Source: Nautiliaceae bacterium
GTDB taxonomy: Bacteria; Campylobacterota; Campylobacteria; Campylobacterales; Nautiliaceae
NCBI GenBank assembly: GCA_027062985.1
Contig: JAMOSR010000145.1
Span: 1-16,988 of the forward strand
Reading direction: 5' to 3'
DNA: 16,988 nt
Shown: positions 1-7,369 of the stretch, one piece after another
Layout of the letters: every line of letters starts with the position of its first letter
How positions within the stretch are numbered: position 1 is the stretch's first letter
Program-made: the position numbers and the translations under genes
Notes under the pieces: generated by a model
The model's input: the letters and a program-made list of their open reading frames with translations, nothing else
Database searches by the model: none
Told to the model about the DNA's origin: nothing

Positions 1-393
1 AGTTCTACACATATTGCTATAGGCGCTATATTTGGAGTTGGATTTTTAAGAGAATGGCTTCATTTGGTTGAACAAAAAGAAGATGAAATTGAAAAAGAAC
101 TAAAAGAAATAGAAAAAAAACTAAAAACATATGAGCTTGAACTTAAAGAATTGCAGGAAAAAACTGATAAAAGTAAAGATGATTACAAAAGAATTGTAGA
201 GCTTATAGAAATTATTGAAGATTTGGAAAAAGCTTTAAAAAGATACAAAAAAATCCTTAAAAAAGAGGAAAAAGTAAAATATGTTAAAAGAGACCTTTTC
301 AAAAAAATAATTGCGGCATGGATTATAACAGTGCCTGTAGCGGCATTGCTTGCGGCTATGATATTTTTCATGATTAAGGGTATGATGTTATGA
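1..393 (+). CDS. PiT-family inorganic phosphate transporter, C-terminal part (5' end outside window)
   Basis: The frame is open from base 1, so this is the last 130 residues of a gene that starts to the left. The visible part begins with SSTHIAIGAIFGVGFLREW, the conserved serine/threonine-histidine signature of the second PiT repeat. It ends with a membrane helix at about residues 102-127 containing AAWIITVPVAALLAA, the typical PiT C-terminus. Between them, residues 24-93 are almost wholly charged (Glu/Lys) with heptad-like leucine and isoleucine spacing, which predicts a cytoplasmic coiled coil. The TTG at base 64 is an internal codon and not the start. PiT proteins are secondary transporters that bring phosphate in with H+ or Na+. 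The stop overlaps the fmt start (ATGA, 390-393), which suggests co-transcription. The family is clear; the coupling ion cannot be read from this fragment. Confidence 0.85.
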   Translation, partial: SSTHIAIGAIFGVGFLREWLHLVEQKEDEIEKELKEIEKKLKTYELELKELQEKTDKSKDDYKRIVELIEIIEDLEKALKRYKKILKKEEKVKYVKRDLFKKIIAAWIITVPVAALLAAMIFFMIKGMML

Positions 394-1277
394 ATATAGT
401 TTTTATGGGAAGTCCCGATTACGCCGTAAAAATTTTAGATGAATTGGCTAAAAAACATAATATTACTGCTGTTTATACTCAGCCTGACAAACCGGTGGGA
501 AGAAAAAAAATATTGACCCCCACTCCGGTTAAAAGATATGCTCTTGAAAAAGGTTTTGAAGTTTTTACTCCAGGCAGCTTAAAAAATGAAAATTTTAAAA
601 GATTTAATCCAGATTTTATAGTGGTTGCGGCATATGGACTTTTACTTCCTAAAAATGTTTTAAATACGGCCCCATGCATAAATCTTCATGCTTCGCTTCT
701 TCCTAAATACAGAGGTGCTAGTCCTATTCAAAGCGCTATTTTAAACGGTGACAAATATACAGGTGTTACTTCAATGCTTATGGATGAGGGGCTTGATACG
801 GGAGATATTTTGTGTTGGGATTATACGGAGGTAGGCAGAAAAACAAGTATAGATTTGTTTAATGAGCTGGCTGATATAGCCGCAAAACAGATAATTTATA
901 CAATTGATAATTTTTCAAATATAAAACCTCTAAAACAGAACGATATTTTTGCAACTTACTCTCCTAAAATAAAAAAGCAAGACGGATTTGTGGATTTTAA
1001 CAATGCTGAATTAATTGACAGGAAATACAGGGCTTTTCAGCCATGGCCTGGAATTTTTACCCAAAATTTTAAAATAAACGAAATGGAATTAATTGATACC
1101 GATTCTAAAAACAATGCAGGCGAGATTATTGAAATAGATGGTGAGGGGGTGATTGTAGGCTGTAAAGAAGGTAGGATTAAGCTTATTAAAGTTCAAGTGC
1201 CGGGTAAAAAAGAAGTCTTTGCCGTTGATTATGTAAACGGAAAAAGATTAAAAACGGGGCAAAATATTTTAGAATGA
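390..1277 (+). CDS. fmt: Methionyl-tRNA formyltransferase
   Basis: Transfers a formyl group from 10-formyltetrahydrofolate to the methionine on initiator tRNA, which is needed for efficient translation initiation in the cytoplasm. The 295-residue protein has the Rossmann-like N-terminal domain (MNIVFMGSPDYAV) and the catalytic block INLHASLLPKYRGASPIQ at residues 97-114. Asn98 and His100 match the family's catalytic Asn-x-His. GLDTGD at 134-139 supplies the third catalytic residue, Asp136. The C-terminal part (about 200-290) contains FQPWPGIFT and a small beta domain used for tRNA binding. Length is slightly below the roughly 310 residues of E. coli Fmt. The gene overlaps the phosphate transporter upstream and birA downstream by 4 bases each, so translational coupling is likely. 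Confidence 0.97.
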   Translation: MNIVFMGSPDYAVKILDELAKKHNITAVYTQPDKPVGRKKILTPTPVKRYALEKGFEVFTPGSLKNENFKRFNPDFIVVAAYGLLLPKNVLNTAPCINLHASLLPKYRGASPIQSAILNGDKYTGVTSMLMDEGLDTGDILCWDYTEVGRKTSIDLFNELADIAAKQIIYTIDNFSNIKPLKQNDIFATYSPKIKKQDGFVDFNNAELIDRKYRAFQPWPGIFTQNFKINEMELIDTDSKNNAGEIIEIDGEGVIVGCKEGRIKLIKVQVPGKKEVFAVDYVNGKRLKTGQNILE

Positions 1278-1885
1278 ATATAATATATTTTGAAAGAATT
1301 AATTCTACCCAAAAAGTTCTTTTGGAAAAATTAGATAAATATAAGCTTCCTGTGTGTGTCTGGAGCGATTACCAAGTTGACGGCATAGGAAGCAGGGGGA
1401 ATAAGTGGATAGGAAAAAAAGGAAATCTGTTTTTTTCCTTTGCTTATCCTTTAAATTTTTTTGAAAATGTACCTCTTCAGAGTTTTTCAATCTATTTTGG
1501 ATGGATTTTTAAAAAAACGTTAAACGATTTTGGAAGTTGTGCGGTATTAAAATGGCCAAATGATATTTATTTAATAAGTAAAAAACCTCTTAAAATAGGG
1601 GGAGTTATTACGAACCTGAAAAAAGAGGTTATTGTATGCGGTATAGGTTTAAACACTAAATTTTCTCCTTCTGAGGAATTCGGATGCTTGGATATTGAAA
1701 TAAAAAATGATAAAATTTTGCAAAACTTTTTTATAAGATTGGAACAAAAGCCAAAATTTGACAAAGTGATTGAAGAATATAAAAAAGAGTTTGAAAAAAC
1801 AAAAAAAATATTCGGCATCGACGGTGAGCTTGATAAAGACGGCGCTTTGATGAAAAACGGAAAAAAGGTGTATTCAAGAAGATGA
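1274..1885 (+). CDS. birA: Biotin--[acetyl-CoA-carboxylase] ligase, short form without a DNA-binding domain
   Basis: Activates biotin with ATP and attaches it to the biotin carboxyl carrier subunit of acetyl-CoA carboxylase. Catalytic-core motifs are in order: GIGSRGNKW at residues 37-45 (the biotinyl-AMP loop, GRGRxGRxW in E. coli), KWPND at 93-97, KIGG at 107-110 with the conserved lysine, and GIGLN at 123-127. At 203 residues it lacks the N-terminal helix-turn-helix of E. coli BirA and most of the C-terminal SH3-like domain. It should therefore be an enzyme only and not a repressor of biotin genes. The start ATG overlaps the fmt stop and the stop overlaps the parA start, both by 4 bases. 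The same fmt-birA-parA order is known in Campylobacter. Confidence 0.93.
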   Translation: MNIIYFERINSTQKVLLEKLDKYKLPVCVWSDYQVDGIGSRGNKWIGKKGNLFFSFAYPLNFFENVPLQSFSIYFGWIFKKTLNDFGSCAVLKWPNDIYLISKKPLKIGGVITNLKKEVIVCGIGLNTKFSPSEEFGCLDIEIKNDKILQNFFIRLEQKPKFDKVIEEYKKEFEKTKKIFGIDGELDKDGALMKNGKKVYSRR

Positions 1886-2664
1886 TAGAAGTAATTTCAG
1901 TGGCTAATCAAAAAGGTGGGGTCGGTAAAACAACCACCGCGGTTAATCTTGCCGCAAGTTTGGCAATAGCGGATAAAAAAATATTGTTGATTGATGCCGA
2001 TCCTCAGGCGAATGCAACATCGTCTCTTGGATTTTATAAGAACGATTATGAATATAATCTCTATCATGTGCTTATAGGCAGTAAAAATATTAATGAAGTT
2101 GTATTAAATACTACATTGCCGACTCTTGATTTAATTCCTTCTAATATAGGTCTTGTAGGGATTGAAAGAGAGTTTGAAGATTTTGAAGATAAAGAAATGA
2201 TATTAAAAAAAAGAATTAAAGACTTAAATACCGATTATGATTACATAATAATAGACACTCCTCCTACCTTAGGTCTTATTACCATAAACGCCCTTAATGC
2301 AAGCGATAGTGTTATAATTCCTACTCAAACAGAATTTTTTGCTCTTGAAGGTTTGGCTCAGCTTATGAAAACCATAAAACTTTTACAGCACACCACAAAT
2401 CCTAAATTGAAGATAAAAGGTCTTTTGCCTACTATGTATTCGAAAAAAAATAATCTCTCAAAACAGGTATTAGCCGATTTGGTAAGGCATTTTAGAGATA
2501 TGCTTTTTATAAACGAGCAGGGCAATATTCTTATTATCCCAAGAAACGTAAGGCTTGCAGAAGCCCCGAGTTTCGGCAAACCCATTATTTTATACGATAT
2601 AAAAAGCAGCGGGGCTATAGCTTATGAAATGCTTGCTAAAAAAATATTGGAGAGTAACGAATGA
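1882..2664 (+). CDS. parA: Chromosome-partitioning ATPase ParA (Soj)
   Basis: ATPase that works with ParB to segregate newly copied chromosome origins. The 260-residue protein starts directly with the deviant Walker A motif KGGVGKTT at residues 11-18, which contains the signature lysine (K11) as well as K16. A second acidic motif, DADPQANAT, follows at 38-46, and Walker B IIIDTPP is at 122-128. There is no N-terminal helix-turn-helix, so this is the chromosomal Soj type and not a plasmid type Ia ParA that regulates its own operon. It overlaps birA and parB by 4 bases at each end, and parB directly downstream confirms the role. Paralogues such as MinD are excluded by the ParB partner and the absence of a C-terminal amphipathic helix. 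Confidence 0.96.
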   Translation: MIEVISVANQKGGVGKTTTAVNLAASLAIADKKILLIDADPQANATSSLGFYKNDYEYNLYHVLIGSKNINEVVLNTTLPTLDLIPSNIGLVGIEREFEDFEDKEMILKKRIKDLNTDYDYIIIDTPPTLGLITINALNASDSVIIPTQTEFFALEGLAQLMKTIKLLQHTTNPKLKIKGLLPTMYSKKNNLSKQVLADLVRHFRDMLFINEQGNILIIPRNVRLAEAPSFGKPIILYDIKSSGAIAYEMLAKKILESNE

Positions 2665-3485
2665 AAAGACTTGGCCGTGGTTTAGGAGCTATTTTAGAAG
2701 ATGCGGAAGCGGGATATTTAAAAGGCCTTCCTAAAAGCGGTGTTAACGAAATCGAAATAGAAAAAATAGTTCCAAACCCTTATCAGCCTAGACGTGAGTT
2801 TGATGAAAAATCTATTGAAGAACTTGCGAGTTCAATAAGAAAACATGGACTTTTACAACCGGTACTGGTTATTAAAAAAGATGAGGAAAATTATATTTTA
2901 GTAGCCGGAGAGAGGAGATTAAGGGCTACTAAAAAACTTGGAAAAGATAAAATAAAAGCAATTGTCGTTGATTATACGCTTGATGATTTAAGAGAATACG
3001 CTTTAATAGAAAATATTCAAAGAGAAGATTTAAATCCGATAGAAATAGCTTTAAGTCTTCATGAGTTAATAAAAAAACACGGTTATACTCATGACGAACT
3101 TGCTAAGAATCTGGGTAAAAGTAGAAGTTATGTTACAAATATGCTCAGAATTTTAAATCTTCCCGAAAAAATAATAGATAAAATAAAAAAACAGGAAATT
3201 TCTTTTGGGCATGCAAAAATATTAGTTTCTTTGCCTGAGGATAAGATAGAAAAAGTAGTAGAAAAAATAGAAAAAGAAAATTTAAACGTAAGAGAAACTG
3301 AAAAATTTATAAAAACTTTAAAAGAACCTAAAGAAGAAAAAATAAATGAAGAGATTGTAGAAATAAGCAGCTTTTTAAAAAAGATGGGGTTAAAAACTGA
3401 AATAGGAAAAGACTATATAAAAATAAAGTTTAAAAAAGAAACAGATTTAGAAAAATTGAAAAAACTTTTGGACAATACAAATTAA
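2661..3485 (+). CDS. parB: Chromosome-partitioning protein ParB (Spo0J), parS-binding CTPase
   Basis: Binds parS sites near the replication origin and spreads as a CTP-dependent clamp; the complex is the cargo moved by ParA. The 274-residue protein has the typical N-terminal ParA-contact peptide KRLGRGLGAIL. The N-terminal domain (about 30-125) carries the CTP-binding box GERRLRA at 83-89 and ENIQRED at 117-123. The helix-turn-helix at about 143-165 includes HDELAKNLGKSRSYVTNML. A Lys/Glu-rich linker (about 195-235) leads to a C-terminal dimer domain. No parS-like palindrome was seen in this window, so its sites must lie elsewhere. parB ends 33 bases before the ATP synthase operon, with a probable promoter in that gap. 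Confidence 0.96.
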   Translation: MKRLGRGLGAILEDAEAGYLKGLPKSGVNEIEIEKIVPNPYQPRREFDEKSIEELASSIRKHGLLQPVLVIKKDEENYILVAGERRLRATKKLGKDKIKAIVVDYTLDDLREYALIENIQREDLNPIEIALSLHELIKKHGYTHDELAKNLGKSRSYVTNMLRILNLPEKIIDKIKKQEISFGHAKILVSLPEDKIEKVVEKIEKENLNVRETEKFIKTLKEPKEEKINEEIVEISSFLKKMGLKTEIGKDYIKIKFKKETDLEKLKKLLDNTN

Positions 3486-3490
3486 ATTTA

Positions 3491-3499
3491 TGTTAAAAT
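3491..3499 (+). promoter_or_regulatory. Probable promoter (extended -10) of the ATP synthase operon
   Basis: In the 33-base gap between parB and atpF' the sequence TGTTAAAAT matches an extended -10 element (TGnTAnAAT). Only 19 bases separate it from the ATG, so transcription would begin about 12 bases before the start codon, just ahead of AAGGAG (3508-3513). No clear -35 is seen. Campylobacterota housekeeping promoters are known to rely on the -10 region plus AT-rich upstream DNA. Start-site mapping would be needed to confirm it. Confidence 0.55.
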
Positions 3500-3518
3500 T
3501 TCACAAAAAGGAGATTTG

Positions 3519-3944
3519 ATGTTAGACTTAAATATTGGCGTTATGCTGATAGAAGCCGGTATCTTTTTAATCACTATGGTGCTTTTAAAGATGTGGCTTT
3601 TTGATCCGTTGGTTAAGTTTATGGATGAAAGAGAAGCAAAGTTGAAAACAGAACTTGAAATGATTTCGAAAAACACTGAAGAAACAAAAGAAATTGAAGA
3701 AGAGATTCAGACTATTTTAAAACTTGCAAGAGACGATGCAAGAAAAATAGTTGAAGAGGCTAAAATGAAAGCAAGTGAAGAAGCCGAAAGAATTAAAGCT
3801 CTTAAAGCAAGAGAGATAGAAGAGGCAAAAGAGTCTTTAAAACTTGAACTTCAAAAAGAAAAAGAAAAAATATTAAATGAACTCTTAAAAGATAAAGAGG
3901 ATATTAAATCACTTATTGAAAACAAAATAAGGAAGGCGGCATGA
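3519..3944 (+). CDS. atpF': ATP synthase Fo subunit b' (peripheral stalk)
   Basis: Second b-type subunit, expected to pair with AtpF as the peripheral stalk that holds F1 against rotation. The 141-residue protein has one N-terminal membrane helix (about 6-26) followed by FDPLVKFMDERE, the conserved juxtamembrane segment of b' proteins. A long highly charged helix (about 35-141) forms the stalk coiled coil. I chose the ATG at 3519 over the in-frame TTG at 3516. AAGGAG at 3508-3513 is 5 bases from the ATG but only 2 from the TTG, and the longer form would add one residue. The stop overlaps atpF by 4 bases. Paired b/b' subunits are established for Campylobacterota, cyanobacteria and chloroplasts. 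Confidence 0.93.
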   Translation: MLDLNIGVMLIEAGIFLITMVLLKMWLFDPLVKFMDEREAKLKTELEMISKNTEETKEIEEEIQTILKLARDDARKIVEEAKMKASEEAERIKALKAREIEEAKESLKLELQKEKEKILNELLKDKEDIKSLIENKIRKAA

Positions 3945-4438
3945 AAAAACTTCTTTTAGTATTAAGCGGTGTAGCTTTATTTGCTAACGAAGCTGCAAAT
4001 GGTGGTACCGATATTATTCCAAGAACGATAAACTTTTTAATTTTTGTTGCATTGCTGTGGTATCTTGTAGGAGATAAGATAAAAAGATTTTTTGCCGAAA
4101 GAAGAGAAAGTATTGCGAGAAAATTTCAGGAAATTGAAGAGAAATTAAAAGAGTCAAAAGCAAAGAAAGAGGCTTTAAAAGCTGAACTTGAAGAAGCTAA
4201 AAAACTTGCGGAAGAAATTATAAAAACCGCAAAAAAAGAAGCAGAACTTGTTGAAAGTAAAATAAAAGCTCAAGTAGAAGAAGAAATAACATTACTTCAA
4301 AAACATTTTGAAGAGTTTAAAGAATCTGAAATTAGAAAAACAAAACAAGAGGCTGTTAAAGAGTTTATGGAAGAGATTCTTAAAGATATCCATATTACAA
4401 GCGAAGATGCAGCAAAACTTATATTAAAGGCGGCATAA
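3941..4438 (+). CDS. atpF: ATP synthase Fo subunit b (peripheral stalk), with signal-peptide-like N-terminus
   Basis: Peripheral stalk subunit of ATP synthase, 165 residues. The N-terminus MKKLLLVLSGVALFANEA looks like a cleavable signal peptide (basic start, hydrophobic core about 4-14, small residues near 15-19). It is followed by IIPRTINFLIFVALLWYL (about 25-42), the true membrane helix of b subunits, and then KRFFAERRE. The remainder is a charged helix suited to a coiled coil with b'. As I recall, Helicobacter AtpF has a similar leader, so the extra segment is probably conserved. The gene overlaps atpF' by 4 bases and atpH by 1 base (TAATG), which indicates tight translational coupling in the stator-subunit block. 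Confidence 0.93.
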   Translation: MKKLLLVLSGVALFANEAANGGTDIIPRTINFLIFVALLWYLVGDKIKRFFAERRESIARKFQEIEEKLKESKAKKEALKAELEEAKKLAEEIIKTAKKEAELVESKIKAQVEEEITLLQKHFEEFKESEIRKTKQEAVKEFMEEILKDIHITSEDAAKLILKAA

Positions 4439-4953
4439 TGATAGTTGAAAAGTATACAAAAGCTTTATTAGCGGCATTAAGCGAGGATGAAATTGTAGAA
4501 GTTTACGAAGCTGTTGCAAGACTTGCATTGGTGGCTAAAAATCCTAAATTTATCTTGATTGTTAAATCTCCTCTTTTAACGTTAGAAGAAAAAGTAAAAA
4601 TTTTACAAGAAATAGGAGAAAGCAATAATCCAAAATTTGTAAATTTTATTAAAATTTTACTTGAAAATAAAAGAGTAGACCTGTTAAAAGAGATTCATCA
4701 AAGTCTGTATGAAAAAGTATCTAAACTGTTTAACACTTATGCAGGTTTGGTTGAAGGTAAAGTTAGCGAAGATACTTTAAAAGCGATTGAAGAAAAACTT
4801 TCAAAAGAGTTTAATGCAACAATTAAATTACAGTTGAAAGATGTGGATTTAAACGGTATTAAAGTATTTGTTGATGTGTTAAATGTTGAGGTTTCTATTT
4901 TAGAAGATAGAATCAAACAAGATTTATTGAGTCAAATATTAAAAGCAATCTAA
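4438..4953 (+). CDS. atpH: ATP synthase F1 subunit delta (OSCP)
   Basis: Connects the top of F1 to the b/b' peripheral stalk. The 171-residue protein fits the family (about 175-180). It begins MIVEKYTKALLAAL, the YxxAL segment at the start of the delta N-terminal helical domain. The C-terminal domain (about 110-171) ends with an alternating beta/helix region, VDLNGIKVFVDVLNVEVSI followed by a final helix. That corresponds to the usual GG-containing C-terminal motif, although the glycines are largely replaced here. Position between atpF and atpA is canonical. The start codon shares one base with the atpF stop. Confidence 0.93.
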   Translation: MIVEKYTKALLAALSEDEIVEVYEAVARLALVAKNPKFILIVKSPLLTLEEKVKILQEIGESNNPKFVNFIKILLENKRVDLLKEIHQSLYEKVSKLFNTYAGLVEGKVSEDTLKAIEEKLSKEFNATIKLQLKDVDLNGIKVFVDVLNVEVSILEDRIKQDLLSQILKAI

Positions 4954-4968
4954 ACGAAAGGAGTTTAA

Positions 4969-6474
4969 GTGGTACAGGAAATCACGCAAATTATAAAAGA
5001 GAGAATTGAAAACTACGAACTGAAAGTAGATGTTGAAGAAGTCGGAAAAGTTATTTATTCTGCTGACGGTATAGCTAAAGTTTACGGTCTTACAAATGCA
5101 ATGGCTGGTGAAATGGTTGAGTTTGAAACTGGTGAAAAAGGTTTGGTATTTAACCTTGAAACAGATAACGTTGGGGTGGTTGTACTTGGTAAAGGTACTG
5201 AAATTGTGGAAGGGAGCAGTGTAAAAAGACTTGGAAAACTGATTTCTGTTCCTGTTGGAGAAGGGTTGATAGGAAGGGTTGTAAACGCTCTTGGTGAACC
5301 GATTGACGGTAAAGGTGAAATAGAAGCTGCTGAATACAGATATGTGGAAGAAAAAGCGCCTGGAATTATGGCTAGAAAATCTGTTCATGAGCCTCTTCAA
5401 ACAGGTATTAAAGCTATTGACGCACTTGTTCCTATCGGAAGAGGGCAAAGGGAGCTTATTATCGGTGATAGACAAACAGGTAAAACTACCGTTGCTATAG
5501 ATACTATTCTAAATCAAAAAGGTGAAGATGTTATTTGTATTTATGTGGCTATTGGACAAAAACAATCTACTGTTGCCAATATAGTAAGAATTCTTGAAGA
5601 GCATGGAGCAATGGAATATACTATTGTTGTAAATGCAAGCGCTTCTGAAGCTGCATCTTTAAAATTCCTTGCGCCTTATGCAGGTGTTACAATGGGTGAA
5701 TATTTCAGGGATAACGGAAGACATGCTTTAATTATTTATGATGATTTAAGTAAACATGCAGATGCGTACAGAGAAATGTCATTGCTTCTTAGAAGACCTC
5801 CGGGAAGAGAAGCGTATCCGGGAGACGTATTCTATTTGCATAGTAGATTACTTGAAAGAGCAGCTAAACTTAATGATGAACTCGGTGCGGGAAGTTTAAC
5901 GGCTTTACCGATTATCGAAACAAAAGGTGGAGACGTTGCGGCTTATATTCCAACAAACGTAATTTCTATTACCGACGGTCAGATTTTCCTTGAAACTAAT
6001 CTATTTAACAAAGGTATAAGACCGGCAATTAACGTAGGTTTATCTGTTTCAAGGGTTGGTGGTGCCGCTCAAATTAAAGCTATGAAGCAAGTTGCGGGTA
6101 CTTTAAGACTTGAACTTGCCCAGTATAGGGAACTTGAAGCATTTGCTCAATTTGCGAGCGACTTAGACGAAGCTAGTAGAAAACAGCTTGAAAGAGGACA
6201 AAGACTTGTTGAGATTTTAAAACAGCCTGCTCATCAACCGCTTCCTGTTGAAAAACAGGTTGTAATTATTTATGCCGGTACAAGAGGATATTTAGATGAT
6301 ATTCCTGTAAAAGCAGTTAGAAAATTCGAAGATGAGCTTTATCCGTTTATTGAAACTAAGTATCCTCAAATTTTCGAAAATATCAGAACTAAGAAAAAAC
6401 TTGACGAGGAAACTGAAGAGCTACTTAAAAAAGCGTTAGAAGAATTCAAGGCTCAGTTCAATCCAGAAGGATAA
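4969..6474 (+). CDS. atpA: ATP synthase F1 subunit alpha
   Basis: Non-catalytic nucleotide-binding subunit of the F1 hexamer, which contributes the arginine finger to each catalytic site on beta. The 501-residue protein contains Walker A GDRQTGKT at 166-173, the conserved RRPPGREAYPGD at 275-286, and GLSVSRVGGAAQ at 357-368 with Arg362 as the arginine finger. The C-terminal helical domain follows. The start is a GTG at 4969, preceded by AAAGGAG (4957-4963) at 5 bases spacing. The resulting N-terminus, with IIKERIENYE, aligns with known alpha subunits, and no ATG fits better. It lies 15 bases after atpH in the standard atpH-atpA-atpG-atpD-atpC order. Confidence 0.98.
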   Translation: MVQEITQIIKERIENYELKVDVEEVGKVIYSADGIAKVYGLTNAMAGEMVEFETGEKGLVFNLETDNVGVVVLGKGTEIVEGSSVKRLGKLISVPVGEGLIGRVVNALGEPIDGKGEIEAAEYRYVEEKAPGIMARKSVHEPLQTGIKAIDALVPIGRGQRELIIGDRQTGKTTVAIDTILNQKGEDVICIYVAIGQKQSTVANIVRILEEHGAMEYTIVVNASASEAASLKFLAPYAGVTMGEYFRDNGRHALIIYDDLSKHADAYREMSLLLRRPPGREAYPGDVFYLHSRLLERAAKLNDELGAGSLTALPIIETKGGDVAAYIPTNVISITDGQIFLETNLFNKGIRPAINVGLSVSRVGGAAQIKAMKQVAGTLRLELAQYRELEAFAQFASDLDEASRKQLERGQRLVEILKQPAHQPLPVEKQVVIIYAGTRGYLDDIPVKAVRKFEDELYPFIETKYPQIFENIRTKKKLDEETEELLKKALEEFKAQFNPEG

Positions 6475-6478
6475 TTAA

Positions 6479-7360
6479 ATGGCAACTTTAAAAGAATTAA
6501 AATCAAAAATAAGTAGTGTAAAAAACACTCAAAAAACAACACGGGCAATGAAGCTCGTGTCTACGGCAAAACTTAAAAGGGCAGAAGAATCTCTTTTAAT
6601 GTCCAGAGAATATGCCAGGAAAATAGACGAAGTTATGAAAGAAATTTCGGCAAAACTTTCATCTATTAAAGATAGTATTAATTTAAGGGCATTTGCAAAT
6701 ATTCAAGAACCAAAAAAAGTTGATATTATCGTAGTAACGGCTGATAAAGGTCTTTGCGGCGGATTTAATATTCAGACAATTAAATCGACTCTTGCAACAA
6801 TTGAAGAGCTTAAAGCTAAAAAAGTTAAAATAAGACTTAAAGTAATAGGTAAAAAAGCTATCGAATATTTTAGATTTGTCGGTATTGAAATGTATGAAGA
6901 AATAGTTGGACTTTCTTCATCGCCTGATTATAAAAAAGCGGCTGAAGTGATAGAAAAATCATATAACGATTTTGTAGAAGAGGAAATTGATAACATCATT
7001 TTAATTTATAACGGGTATGTAAACAAACTTACTCAAATGGTTCATATTAAAGAAATGCTTCCTATTGAAGTGGAAGTAAAAGATTCTCAGGAATTTTTAG
7101 AAGTGGAACCTACAGATGATTATGAATTGATTCTTGAGAGTCTGGTTAAAAAATATTTAGAGTATACAATGTATTATACTCTTTTAGATTCACTAGCCGG
7201 TGAACATAGTGCGAGAATGCAGGCTATGGATGCCGCTACTAATAATGCTCAGGAAATGGTAAAACAATTAACGTTAGAATACAATAAAGTAAGACAAGAA
7301 AACGTTACAAGAGAACTTATCGAGATAGTAACGGCTATCGAAGCTATGAAGAAAAAATAA
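6479..7360 (+). CDS. atpG: ATP synthase F1 subunit gamma (central rotor stalk)
   Basis: Forms the rotating central shaft that couples proton flow to catalysis. The 293-residue protein is of typical length. The N-terminal helix contains SVKNTQKTTRAMKLVSTAKL, where the conserved Met-Lys-x-Val segment contacts beta. ADKGLCGGFN, at about residues 87-96, is the Rossmann-like core motif. The C-terminal helix contains RMQAMDAATNNAQEM and ends in the conserved RQENVTRELIEIVTAIEA signature. The ATG follows the atpA stop by 4 bases, with AGAAGG inside the end of atpA as the probable ribosome binding site. A 9-base gap leads to atpD. Confidence 0.97.
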   Translation: MATLKELKSKISSVKNTQKTTRAMKLVSTAKLKRAEESLLMSREYARKIDEVMKEISAKLSSIKDSINLRAFANIQEPKKVDIIVVTADKGLCGGFNIQTIKSTLATIEELKAKKVKIRLKVIGKKAIEYFRFVGIEMYEEIVGLSSSPDYKKAAEVIEKSYNDFVEEEIDNIILIYNGYVNKLTQMVHIKEMLPIEVEVKDSQEFLEVEPTDDYELILESLVKKYLEYTMYYTLLDSLAGEHSARMQAMDAATNNAQEMVKQLTLEYNKVRQENVTRELIEIVTAIEAMKKK

Positions 7361-7369
7361 AGGAGTAAA

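Noticed and set aside
64..66. TTG at 64 as start of a small coiled-coil protein
   Set aside because: The frame is open to base 1 and its upstream residues match the PiT signature, so this is an internal leucine codon.
3516..3518. TTG as the atpF' start
   Set aside because: It is only 2 bases from AAGGAG, while the ATG three bases later has proper spacing.
4939..5475. 178-codon open frame on the reverse strand opposite atpA
   Set aside because: It lies wholly opposite strongly conserved atpA coding sequence. Its translation is rich in Asn, Phe and Ser, as expected from the antisense of AT-rich coding DNA, with no recognisable domain.
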